From: Paraescarpia echinospica
Lineage: Eukaryota; Annelida; Polychaeta; Sabellida; Siboglinidae
DNA length: 64,000 bases
Direction of reading: 5' to 3'
NCBI GenBank assembly: GCA_020002185.1
Contig: CM034532.1
Location: 26,361,953-26,425,952 of the forward strand
The notes under the pieces were generated by a model. It was not told the origin of the DNA. It did not search any database and saw nothing but the letters and a program-made list of their open reading frames with translations. Position numbers and translations under genes: made by a program. Positions 18,620-30,568 of the stretch are shown here, in pieces. Position 1 is the first letter of the stretch. Every line of letters starts with the position of its first letter.

Positions 18620-19455
18620 CATGGGTGACAATGTCGTCCAGGAGGTTGATGCAGCCATCTATCCCCTTCAGCACAGAAGACACAATCTTCTGGACGGCAC
18701 TAGGTGCTGAACTAAGTCTATAACGGCATCCTACAGTACTGGAAAACTCCCTCATGTATGATGAATGCTGTCAAGTACTTTCTATCTTCAGTCTTGGGGA
18801 CCTGCAGATAGATTCGTCCAGCTTGGTGAAGACTGTTGAGTGGTGAAACTCGGCAGACAGTTCCTCCATTGTTGGCAGTGGATACTGATGGCCTTGTTTA
18901 CAGCTTTCAGGTCAACACACATTCTTATTTCACCCGATTTCCGACGCGCGACCACATAATTTGAAATCCAGGGTGATGAGTTGATTGGTTCGATCATGCC
19001 ATCATCTTGTAGACGTTTAAGTTCATCGGCACTTCGTCACGCACTGAGAGTGGAAGACGACGTAAACCTTGTGACACAAGTTTAACTTCTGGGTTGACTC
19101 GGAGGCGGTGTACAAACTTTGCAATTTCCCCAAACCCGTTGAACACTGTGGGAAAGGCAGCAACAATGTCAACTGACTGAATAGCAGTGCCATTCCTTGT
19201 GACTGTGAATTCGAGACGGTTAAACAAATCTATTCCCATTAGGCTAGATCCTGTCTGTGTGACATAGAATGGGAAACTCATCACCGTTTCTGATTGGTAT
19301 AATGTTTTGTTAGGTTTGCACAGGGGATAAGCCTGGAAATGTTTCCTGTACACCAAGTCGCTGTGAATTGACACTTTTGCCCCTATGTCCATTACTAGTG
19401 TCACTGGTGTGCAGTCTTTCCCCTGGTATATGACAAGCAAGGCGGGTCGCCTCAC
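18620..19455 (-). mobile_element. Old Ty3/gypsy element, 5' part (protease and RT N-terminus)
   Basis: Continuation of the minus-strand gypsy split by the younger insertion. Reading leftward: protease with VMDIGAKVSIHS (family DTGAKV; Thr is Ile) at about 19390, a linker, then RT with EPINSSPWISNYVV and IRMCVDLKAVNKAI (18997 to 18890), FTTQQS/SPSWTNLSAG shifted remains, VQKIVSSVLKGIDGCINLLDDIV ending at the insertion point. The catalytic box is LLDDI. Multiple frameshifts. The 5' end is cut by a dispersed repeat at about 19430. Confidence 0.85.
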
Positions 19456-19705
19456 CGTTTTTCTATGCCGCCTCGCCCAAAATGTGCCGAAATTGCCGCT
19501 TGAAGCTATTTCGTGCGCCCATTTGTTCGTTCTTTCGCGATATATTCAGCGTCGGCGAGCGGCGCGAAATTACACCACAATATTACTTATATTCCTGCAA
19601 AATAGCAGATTTGTAGCAACATATGTAGTCATCTACGTCGCTTAGGGCCGGTTAGGATTTATCTCTTTGGAATTAACTCCGTTGGACAACGTGAATTACA
19701 TCACT
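19425..19705 (+). repeat. Dispersed repeat, copy 1 (inverted partner at 38812-39110)
   Basis: About 275 bases match the reverse complement of 38812-39110, from the CTGGTAT...GGCGGG end to the GTTGGACAACGTGAATTACATCAC end, with scattered substitutions. Apparent open frames in both copies are not conserved as protein. Looks like an uncharacterised non-autonomous element. In copy 1 the outer end also forms TTGGACAAC...GTTGTCCAA (19683-19720). Confidence 0.8.
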
Positions 19706-20694
19706 TGTCAGTTGTCCAATCATGGGATATTCCCACGGGATCCCCGGTTCTCCAATGGTGACACCTTACGGAGTTTCGACATACTAGAAATCTAGACATT
19801 CATGTAACATGGCACCCAAACGGTAACTGCGTTTGGGAGACATGTGGAACTCGGAGAAAAGAACAACGAAAACGGTAGCTGAACTAAGATGTCTTTTTGG
19901 TCATTTGTACTATTATAGTGCGTGCCCACATTAAATGAGAATGGTGGTGTAGCTGATGTTGAATTTCTGGCTTATGACGGTGGTGGGAGTAAAAACCGTA
20001 CAGGCTGGTGGCACTACGTCACTAGTCGGCACTTGTGTCGAATCCGGACCCTTTTGAAGCCCAAATAAAAACCGTGCATCCTATTCACTAGTCGGCACTT
20101 GTATCGAATCCGGACCCTTTTGATGCCCACACAGCGACCTGGTTTGTATTAGACTGCGCCGCTGCGGCCGAGCGTTATCGCACAGCGCGCGTAAAATGAA
20201 AGATACAGCAGCGTATGTTGATACAAATCAAGGCGCTATTTACGCCTCAAATGGGCATAAGACGCAATATTTTTTAATGGTAAATATGCCTAGGATAATA
20301 TTGAATGATGGAATTATCTCACTGAGGTATCACAGACATTTGCCCGACGGAGGAGACAATGAAGAATTATCACTTGCTGATTGACTTCCTTCACATGACC
20401 ATGCAATGAAACCTAGACTTGTTTCTAACATCGCTGGTGCACCATCACATACTAGCGTTTGGTGGAAAGTTCATCGTGGAAGTTATATAATTTTTGTAAA
20501 ATTTCCTGCTCCTTCTATCAGATTTCACGTATTGCAACATAATTGTTTCTCTAAGGCCTGTGCATGTTGTTGCAACTTCTCCATCTCCTTCCCCAAAGCA
20601 GTGACTTGCGTGTAGGTAGATGACTTCGTTGTTCCTGGGAAAACACCAAACATTTTCACAGCTTCCGTAGGTTGGTAGCTTTAACTTTTTGATC
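19706..20694. other. No gene seen; contains a 66-base direct repeat
   Basis: CACTAGTCGGCACTTGT.TCGAATCCGGACCCTTTTGA occurs at about 20018 and 20084. Otherwise moderate AT content, short meaningless frames only. Confidence 0.6.
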
Positions 20695-21040
20695 GGAGTC
20701 AGCAATTATTTTGGGTGGGTCCATTATTTTTCACCCTCTATCAAACGAAATCTGCCGTTTTACTACATTTCTCAATTGTATATGATATATACGATCCAGG
20801 TAACTTCACCAAACTTTTTTTTCTGCATCCTTTTGTTATTAACTTTAACTGTTCTGGAGTCAGAACATTGTTTGGGTAGGTCCATTATTTTTCACCCCTT
20901 ATCAACCAAAATCTGCCATTTTAAAACATGTTTCCATTGGATAAGGATACAATCAGGCTAACCTCACCAAATGTTTTTCTCTGCATCCTTTGTTTATTAG
21001 TTTTAGCTTTGTGAACGGAATCAGAACATTTCTTGGGTCT
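20695..21040. repeat. 161-base tandem repeat, 2.1 units
   Basis: Units start with GG(A)GTCAG at 20695, 20856 and 21017, an exact 161-base step both times. Each carries GGTCCATTATTTTTCACC and CTCACCAAA.(T)TTTTT.CTGCATCC. Units are about 80 percent alike. Confidence 0.85.
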
Positions 21041-21790
21041 TATCCCACGTCAATCCTTCTTCCTTGATGAACGGACCCTCAATAGTGAAAATAGTTTATC
21101 TTGTTGTGGTAAGCAGCAGCCAACAAAGCAGGAACTATTCTTCCCTATAATCTCAGACCTCCCCCCATGCCATGCTTTGGGGATCGTCACTAACATCGGT
21201 AAATTCATCCCACTGAAGACTTAGTTACCCATTCATTCTTATGACTGCAATCACTTGCTGGTTTGTGTCATTTGACTTGCCATAGATGGGCCCACGAATC
21301 GTGCCATAAAGGAATCTGTTCGGTTTTCTTGGCGACGTCACCTCCGCTGACGTCACCTATTTTGTCGACAGTTGCTGGTTTCACTAATTCCTCACCAATA
21401 GTGCATGTGGCTTCTTCTGTTTTGTAATTCGCCATGCCTCCAAATAAGACGCCAATGTAGCATGTTGGGCTGAATAGACCACCTTATTGGTGAGAACTTC
21501 CACCCTCAGTCCCTATTTATCATTCCTTTCGAAGAAAATGTCGTTGTTTTTTATAAAAGCACTGTTCTGTTCTTCGATATTTCTCCTGACTCTGAGTTTA
21601 ATTTCCTCTCGTTACGACTAATTTTTACTCCTAATCCTGAAACTCGAATTAACTGCGTTGAATGGCGCCCCGCACAAGATGTACGTGTGGCGAATACAAG
21701 TGCAATTTCAAAGTCATGCAACATTTGGCATACATTAGTCGTGTCGAATGTATTTGGTACGGGGTAGCGGAACAACTAAGACAAATTCGA
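21041..21790. other. No gene seen
   Basis: Short open frames only, none with recognisable motifs. Confidence 0.6.
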
Positions 21791-21793
21791 CAG

Positions 21794-22780
21794 TTACTGG
21801 AGACTCTTGGCGACCCACTCAAAATGGTTTGGCGACCCAATTTTGGGTCGCCAAAGGTTAAGAACCGCTGTCAAAGAATGGTTAAGAACCGCTGTCAAAG
21901 AATGTAACAACACGCCCAGGATTTGTTGGGAGAACGTTCCGACACTCTTGTAGTCCTCCACTTTAAAGGGCCCGAAGACGCCGACATCGAGCTGTTGTGT
22001 GAGGTGACTTGTGTTGGTAAGCAACAAGAACAAGTTGCCCTCCTTTGCCCAAGCTGTCAAAGGCACGATCACCTGTGAGCCATGACCATCTCAGAGGAAC
22101 AGGATAAACTCGGTTTTGATGGAAGGAACATACGTCAGAAGGTGTTCTCTCAGTTATGTTTCAAGTGACCTGCTGTTGGATTATCCAGTTTCAGACGTGA
22201 AGCCATGTGTCCCTGAAAGACCACCAGCAGTAGGTCATCTGACATTCTCTTGTCTTTGAATATCAGACAAGGAGGTAACGCAGATGATTATAGTAGTTGT
22301 TGTTAATCGTTCCGATACCACGACAATTGGTGTGCGACGTCGTAGTGTTAAATGTTTTGGCGGGATGTACTCTGTTGATACTCCAGTCTCATCAACGTTA
22401 AATATACTTTGGGGTTTCTCCAAAATGTAATATTTATATAGAATGATCAGTACTTCTTTGTAATGGTTGTCTAATGTTTCTCTTGTAGCACTGCGTTTCA
22501 TGACCATGGACAAACCTTATGGCTTGTTTATCTCCAGTTCATGCCATCGATTTAGCAATTTCTACACTTCAGGGGTACCACTGTCTCAAGAAGAGAACTG
22601 TTTACTCAGCAAGCTCTGTCAGTTCCCTTCTTGCGTACCCATGCCCAACACAGTAGCTGCTTTCACATCAGCAACAAAAGTTGTTTCTTCAATAGGGCTC
22701 AACCGGCGAGGCCAATACCGAACCCTGATGTTATTGTACGCTTCAAAAGCAGTAACATCTGCTTACGTAACATAAAAAAT
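21794..22780 (-). pseudogene. Pogo/Tigger-like (jerky-type) transposase relic
   Basis: Reading leftward: KSSNICLR-level remains, RETLDNHYKEVLIILYKYYI then SIFNVDETGVSTE (about 22440-22390), the first catalytic Asp box NVDE(T/K)G of pogo transposases; then a decayed stretch with a DGH box (about 22095); then NTSHLTQQLDVGVFGPFK (about 22000), the HTSHLTQPLDVG..GP.K block that ends the DDE domain. At least one stop directly before DGH and several frameshifts. A 24-base direct duplication (AACCGCTGTCAAAGAATG) lies at 21868-21905. No terminal repeats were identified. Confidence 0.8.
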
Positions 22781-22799
22781 ATTCCTTTGAAAAAATACG

Positions 22800-23920
22800 G
22801 TCCAACAGACTGACTGGTGTGCTAACAAGTCCGGACATGTTGTGTAAACATGCGTATCAAGAAGAGTTTTAATAGATGATCACTTGATTTTACCGTTTAC
22901 ATGTAATTTAAAATTCTCAGATTGTATATAGTATAGTAATTTTTTGTCGATGACGCTGAACACGCGATGAAAATCAAGGTTAACATCAAGTAGCTGTTAT
23001 AACAAAAGTAACTCATATTACATTGAACAAAATATAACTTAATTATTCAGAATCAAACATTTATTGTTGAACCTGCAAAATTCCATTTGTACACGTTTTT
23101 GGAAATTGGGCCATTACATATGCATGAGTTTTTTTTTCTTTAGAGCGAATTATTACATGATTATTATATTACTATTATTATTTTCTTATTTATTTGTAAT
23201 GTTATCAATTATATATATATTTTCATTATTACACATTTAATGCAAATACAGGTTTGCCAGATCTTTTAGGTGCTTTATAAAATTCCAATATTTGCATAGT
23301 TTATTTATAATGTTGTTTTTTAAATATTTACATATCCAACACTTTTTTTTTCTTCAAATTTTACCACCGTTATGACAATACAGACATGCCATACATCTTC
23401 CATTTTCAATAAATCTTCGCGTAACATTTCCAGTAAACGAGATAACGTGCCAATTGATGATAACTTATTATCTGGTAGGGTTCATCTAACGGCGAGATCT
23501 AGGGAGATTTCACGTGGACAGATCATGGCGATGGATGAGCGATGACTTGCAGCTGACTAATCCAAGTTCTGATAGTTCGCAGCGTCACCTATGAAATGAA
23601 ATGGAACTGACATGTCGTGATTTACGGCAGTGTTAACCATTTATGAAGGATAAAAACAAAATACTCATCATCACATCTGTTTCTACATATTGCATTATGT
23701 TTATTGTTGCCCACATTTCTATGCAGTATACGCACATGTTTGGGAACAGTTTCCTAATTAAATATTTATTACTGTTTTAAATGGGAAAATAATTTTAAAT
23801 TAAACAACCCGTTAAAGTGTTATTATATAAATAATATAAAAATTAAATATTAAATTCCCTAACAGCTACCAAAATTGGACTGTTTGCTTATCAGCACTGT
23901 GACATGTGATGATATATTGA
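22800..23920. other. AT-rich region, no gene seen
   Basis: High A+T with poly(T) and TA runs, no periodic repeat beyond short ones. Confidence 0.6.
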
Positions 23921-23924
23921 ACGT

Positions 23925-24245
23925 GGTGGTGTACTGGTGAGAGCGTCCGACTCTCCGTCGAGATATTCCCGATTCGATTCCTCTATCTGCCATTTCGAAC
24001 CTTGGACAAGTTCATTCACTCATATGTATGAACGAGTACCTGGTTATAGGCAGTAGTTGATATTTGAGAAGGAATAGTCTTCGCGTAGTATCGCGTAGTA
24101 ACTGCAGCAAGGCTGGATGCTATCCAGAGAAGTCGACATGGTGTTCGATTGAACAGGTCAACAGGGAGTAAAGTGCATTTAGCAGTCCTAAGCACTGGAT
24201 ATTGCGCTAAATTTGTTAAAAATTTAGCGGCATTATGATTATATT
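23925..24245 (+). repeat. tRNA-derived SINE, copy 1
   Basis: A degenerate tRNA-like head (TGGTGAGAGCGTCCGACTC A-box-like, GATTCGATTCC B-box-like) is followed by a body shared with 34826-35145 in reverse: GAATAGTCTTCGCG, then GTGTTCGATTGAACAGG, AGGGAGTAA.GTG and CACTGGATA.TGCGCT near the 3' end. The shared head-plus-body structure in two places defines a SINE family. Confidence 0.82.
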
Positions 24246-25220
24246 TAAATAAAACTCACCCATTTATAATTCCATTCATTTAAAACCATCCTTTTTAGAA
24301 GTAAAAACTATTAGATCGTACAATTAGTGGTTTGGTTTTTCCATGCATTGGTTCAACACATATCTACCCACAGGTATGTGTAATAATAATTATAATAATG
24401 TTTTATTTCAGACAAGCATTGTGTCCATATTGGAAAAACTTACATCGATAAAAAAATCCATATAAAAATAGAAACATAAATGTATAAAGATAAAAAATAA
24501 ATATGTAAATAAAAACAGGATATTTAAAAAGTATACAACGCCTTGACCCACTGATGCCGTAACTGCGATGTACTGTATATGTCGTTAGTAACAATACTCT
24601 GAATAATTGTATTAACAGACCTGTTAATCCTCGTGATTAAGCTAAAAAATAGTTGTTTTGATAACACATTTACATGATTTTACATTAGCTGTAGCAAACA
24701 TATGGCTAGCGCTACATCTCATCGGCAGATTGTTCAATATTCTGTATGAATTATTATAGGCAACAATAAATTGCTAAAAATTAGCTTTTCTAAAATTAAC
24801 CCATAACGCACACATATAAATATTACTGAAATATGCAGTAAACAGCTTATTTTTTACAACAGTAGAACAAAAAATCAAATTTTTGCCGTAACATGTTACT
24901 TTTGGCATAAAGAAGTCTCACTTTGGCTTGTATGTCAGCCTCATCCGATAAGTCGTTACAAATGACATGCCCAAGGTATTAATAAAAATATACATTTTTA
25001 TAATGTTGTACTATTCTCACAGTACGGCGACGAGTAGTTTTAGCTTAGGTATTTGCTACTACATGCATTTAGACACTTGGTGATTGAGGAATGATACCGT
25101 TTGAGACACATTATTTGTGATTACTGGGCAAGAGGACAACAGTATGAAATTTGTCAGATGTTCCATAACAGAGCATTTTCTTAAAACCATGTAGCCACAG
25201 GTATATATATATACACACAC

Positions 25221-25254
<34 letters not shown>

Positions 25255-26019
25255 TCATAAAATTATCATCTTATTCTATTGCATCCGACGATCAGCTTTA
25301 GCTTATATTTACTACTATTTATTTGCTACTATTTATAAAATGTAGTGTTTGAACAGTGCTGAACTAGACACAAGGTCATTTTTTTGTATTATACAAATGT
25401 TGCAGTGTAAATAATGTGAAGCATTTAATATTATTACGGTATCTTAATAAAACTATCAAAATCAAGGGACTACTGACGAACAAAGGCGACAGCTGAACCA
25501 GATATCACTTTAGGACACAATCATGAAAACCGAATATCTGAGACGAGCGAGGTCACTTATGAATCAAGCCGTTTTAGTTGCAGAATTGTTTGCAAAACCC
25601 TCGATGCTTTGCGCTTCAATTAAATAAATCAACTCGTGTCGTCTATTATGCACAATTGCTTGTACCTGAAAGGCAGCTCTGCGAAAGAGGAATGTCTGTT
25701 CTTTAAGCTGTTTACCGGGGTGTGCCACGAACCCCAGACATGTCAGTGGTTGTCAAGAGGTTGGATCCGATTTTAGTTTTCTTCTCTTCCATGTGGAGGA
25801 TCGCTGGTCAAAGACAAACACAAGTTTCTTGGTTAGCAAGGAGATAGTATGCTGGAAGAAGACTATCAGCATTCTCTAAGTAAGGTTCTGACATAAGGCT
25901 AGTAGTGAATACCCAATTTGCTCTGACAGTGCTCTCACATTCCTTGTCCCAATATATTGCTGTAGAGAACTGCATTTCTACAAGGATTAACATTAAAACC
26001 AAGTAAAAACATCAGAAGA
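24246..26019. other. AT-rich region, no gene seen
   Basis: Includes a TATA/CACA microsatellite at about 25201-25258. No convincing open frame or RNA gene. Confidence 0.6.
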
Positions 26020-27145
26020 GCCTGCTCCACAACTTTATAGACTTCAAGAAGGCTTTTGACAGGGCGTGGCACGAAGGTCTGTTGCAAGTGCTAAGGCGCT
26101 TCAACATTGAAGAAGGCATCACTCAAACTCAAGTCATCAAGCACGCTGTATAACAACGCCAGCAATACGGTCCTTCTCAACAGCCAAACAGGGGAGTACT
26201 TCAGGGTCACAGTCGGAGTCCGTCAAGTTTGCTTGCTGTCGCCAGTTCTCTTCAACATCTACTTCGAGAACATCATGAGAGAATCCCTCCACAACTTCAA
26301 CACCATCATCTCTGTGGGAGGCAGATCTGTCAGCAACATGCGATTTGCAGACGATATAGATCTTCTTGGAGGGAGCAACAACGAGCTCCAAGATCTCACC
26401 AATAGACTAGTGGATAGAGCAGGCGCTTACGGCATGGAAGTAAGCAACGAAAAGAGCAAGGTGATGGCCAACAGCACTGAAAATATCATTGCTGACATCA
26501 CGATGAACGGCCAGAAGCTGGAGGAAGTAGATGCGTTTAAATATCTCGGCTCCACATTCACCAAAGATGGACGGTCGGAAAAAACAGATCCTGATCCGAA
26601 TAGCTCTTGCGACAGCAGCAATGACCAAACTCTGTAAGATATGGAGAAGCGTTAACATCAGTTTTGCAACTAAGATCAGACTGTACAGAGCCCTTGTTGT
26701 CTGCATCCTGTTCTACGGCTGCGAAAGTTGGACACTGACGGCTGCAATGACGAAGACGATACAGGCGTTTGAGACCAGTTGCTTCAGACGCCTGCTGCAC
26801 ATATCTTGTGCCGAGCACAATACTAATGACTTTGTCCATAACCGGATCACTGCCCTGGCAGGCCCACAGGAGCCACTCCTCGTAACAGTGAAGAGGAGAA
26901 CGTACGGCCATGTCACACACCACGACTCCCTTGCCAAGACAATCATGCAGGGCATTCTGGAGGGCAGCAGATGGAGAAGCAGGCAAAGGAAGACCTGGAT
27001 GGACAACATACTGGAGTGGACCGACCTTGACGTCCAAACACTACTGAGACTTGCGTTAGTCCGCCCCGGCTGGAGAGCATTCGCTGCGACTGCGTCCCTC
27101 ATGTCTTCCCTACGACCTGACAGGTCTCGGGATGAACTGAACTGA
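26020..27145 (+). pseudogene. Non-LTR retrotransposon reverse transcriptase, 5'-truncated
   Basis: Starts inside RT at FIDFKKAFDR (about 26040), followed by VGVRQVCLLSPVLFNIYFE and the catalytic RFADDIDLLGG (about 26350), MNGQKLEEVDAFKYLGSTF, and after a frameshift near 26575, IRIALATAAMTKL, LFYGCESWTL, a TNDFV block and GHVTHHDSLAKT, ending at 27145. This C-terminal layout is common in animal RTE/jockey-type LINEs; the clade is not resolved. The 5' truncation is typical of incomplete reverse transcription. Confidence 0.88.
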
Positions 27146-27629
27146 ACATAACATATATTGGATCTGGCTGATGACCTGCGATGTGCTCTAGCTATGACAA
27201 TGCCCTACATCGCAAGAAAATGCAACTTCAACCATACCCATATAATTTAATCTGTAGAATATTGTTTGTCACACGTTTGGTGTTACATCATAGATTGGGA
27301 AGCCAAGGCATAGCTAATGTTACGTTTACTAATAAATATATCAATTGAGCGACTAAAAATAATGTTTTTTTCAAACATGTCCTTTTTCTCGAGTTTGGTA
27401 TTAAAAATAGAGGGGTATTTACGGTTTTGTTGGCTCACTCATGGGGCAACAGTGATAAAAACGTTTAATACCGCTGATTTATTAAATGGCCAATGTGTGT
27501 ACTATGCCTATTATAATATATGCTCGAAGCGTTTGTTCAATGTACAAAGTGTATTATGCCTACTATAATATATTGTATGTTATAACAGGTATATTATAAT
27601 AGGTAGAGTATACACGTTGGTAGTCATTG
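27146..27629. other. No gene seen
   Basis: AT-rich, with TATTATAATA-type short repeats near 27500-27600. Confidence 0.6.
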
Positions 27630-28016
<387 letters not shown>

Positions 28017-28136
28017 AACGCTCATACATAGGAGAGAGAAGGGTGTGACAGAAGACGTAGTGCGAATGAGAACCAAATGTGGCAGGGAAAGAAAAGCATA
28101 ATGGGATAATGGGAAGGGACAGAAGGAGAGAGAGCG

Positions 28137-28455
<319 letters not shown>

Positions 28456-28639
28456 ACAGATATAAACGAAGACAGGGAGACAGATAGAGAGTAGCGAGTT
28501 ACACGTTCTGCTTTTTTCTCATGGTGGCCTTCAAAACAGTTAACTCCCTATCCACACGTGTATCCTTGGAACAGGTGCACTGAATACAATTACTAGACCT
28601 TGGAATCCCAACATATGATAAATATAATGGCTTGAATCT

Positions 28640-29204
28640 CAGAACGTTCTTCATGGAAGGCTAGCGCGCGCGCGCGCGCGTGTGTGCGTGTGCGTGTGCG
28701 TGTGCGTGTACGTGTGCGTGTGTGTGGGTTACATGATTAGGTCAGATGATTCGAATACAAAAAAGCATGAATGGCATTCAACATGGGCAAAGAAAATGAT
28801 AAAATGTAGATCTATTTTTTGTTTTACAGGGGTAACTGGAATTGTCTGTGGAGCCATATGCATGGCAACATTACATTAACAAAAAACTTTGCAATGCACC
28901 CTATTAATAGTAGATTACCAGTCAATTGTTGCAAAATTATGACCTTTGGGACAAGATTACAATGGTGGAACCTTTCGGGAAGTAGGCTTTAATGCCATCC
29001 GTGGCAAGTATATAAGATAATTTTTTATTCGTGCAAATAGTGCAATTTTTCTGCCCAAAGTATAGATTGAGTCTCACTAACTAAAAATATTGTTTTTAAC
29101 CCAGACCCCCGATTCCATGGTAACAAAAATGTTCGCCTTTCACAGTGTGACAGACGCGACGTTTTAGGCACGAAATTAATTAAAGCTTTGCTAATCATTA
29201 ACTG
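28640..29204 (+). repeat. Dispersed repeat R, copy 1, left part
   Basis: Matches 60820-61476 with roughly 80-85 percent identity by eye, beginning with an alternating GC/GT stretch (28664-28729) and including TTTTACAGGGGTAACTGGAAT, AGACCCCCG(A/T)TTC and GTGTGACAGACGCGACGTTTT. Interrupted after TTAACTG (29198-29204) by a LINE and resumed at 32739. Confidence 0.88.
28664..28729. repeat. (CG)n/(TG)n alternating tract
   Basis: Eight CG steps followed by TG/CG steps; strictly alternating purine-pyrimidine and thus able to adopt Z-DNA. Confidence 0.9.
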
Positions 29205-29677
29205 GGGTGTAGGGTAGAACCTGGAGGGATAGTCCCTTTGGTGATGGGCAGCCGCTCCATTTCTGTGGAGGCTCTAACCACTAGTTCCCACAGTCTATCT
29301 AGCTCATGTATGGCTCCTAGGAACTGCTAGTGTACGACAGTGGCCACACCCCGGGCAATGGTTTCGGCTGACCAGCAAAATTACATGAGTAAGGCTTGTA
29401 GGCTAATGCCTGTTGAGTCGAGGGACGTCTGCCCTCAGTACACAAAGACTGTCTCGGAGGAGTAGGCGGCCAGCCGATTGGCTACACCCCCGGCTACAAA
29501 TGCGAAACAGCAACAGCCTTTCACCAGGCTGCAAGGTACCTACCAAGACGCATGTGGAAGGACCGGTGACCCGCTGTCCTGCGGTGCAAGACTTTTTAGT
29601 CAAGGAATAATGGAGTTAACCAAACACAAACCAGCGGAAAGCAATGGGCAACTACCGCTGTATTAGCCCAAGAAACC

Positions 29678-30532
29678 TTGATGGAGAATACAGACAGTAA
29701 GAGAGGTCCTAGTGGTGAGCCCCCCAGGCTGGATAGGACGACACATACTGGGGAAGAGCTTGGAGATGTTGGAAGTAACGCCAGAGCTGATGACGGTAGT
29801 ATGCCAGACTGTGTGGGAGGTAAAACCAGCAACAAAAAGCTAAAAGGGAAAATCCGTGTAGCAACATGGAACATCAGAAAAACGAGTCATGAAACACTAC
29901 AAATGGTAACATCGGAAGCAGAAAGACATGGGGTAGATATATTAGGGATTGCGGAACACAGGTTGGCCGGACAAGGACACTTTCGCCCGGATTCAGGAGG
30001 AAAGTTTGTATACTCAGGAGCAACTAAGTCAGGGATGAGTGGTGTTGCATTCTATCTGTCAAGGAAAACTGAAAATGCACTATTAGGATACAATCCGGTC
30101 AATGACAGAATTATTACCATACGAATACGGGCAAAACCCACGAATATAACATGTATTCATATTTATGCACCAACGAGCACTGCAGACGACGATGTAACAG
30201 AAACGTTTTATGATACACTGCAACGAACAGTTGACGAGGTAAACAGGAGAGACATGGTAGTACTGATGGGCGATTTCAATGCAAAAGTTGGCAGTTGTCA
30301 AAACGAAGAAGAAAATGGAAATATCGGGAAATATGGACTAGGCGAGAGAAATGGGAGAGGAGATACACTTGTTGAGTTTATCATAGAGAATGAACTGATG
30401 ATCACCAATACTTTCTTCAAACAACAACAAAGAAGACTGTACACTTGGACAACACCAGATGGTCGGAATAGAAATCAAATCGACTTTATACTGATACCAA
30501 AACGATGGAGGACGTCTGTGTTTAATGCATAG
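29678..30532 (+). pseudogene. RTE endonuclease (EEP) domain
   Basis: 284-residue open segment. Catalytic blocks in order: RVATWNIRKT, ILGIAEHRL, GVAFYLSRK, IHIYAPTS, VVLMGDFNAKVG, NELMITNTFF, YTWTTPDGRNRNQIDFIL. This domain is intact up to the TAG at 30530, which interrupts what would be one polyprotein. Similar proteins are often annotated as craniofacial development protein 2-like in animals. Confidence 0.9.
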
Positions 30533-30568
30533 ACATTATCGGGAGCCGATTGCGGCTCTGACAATGAA

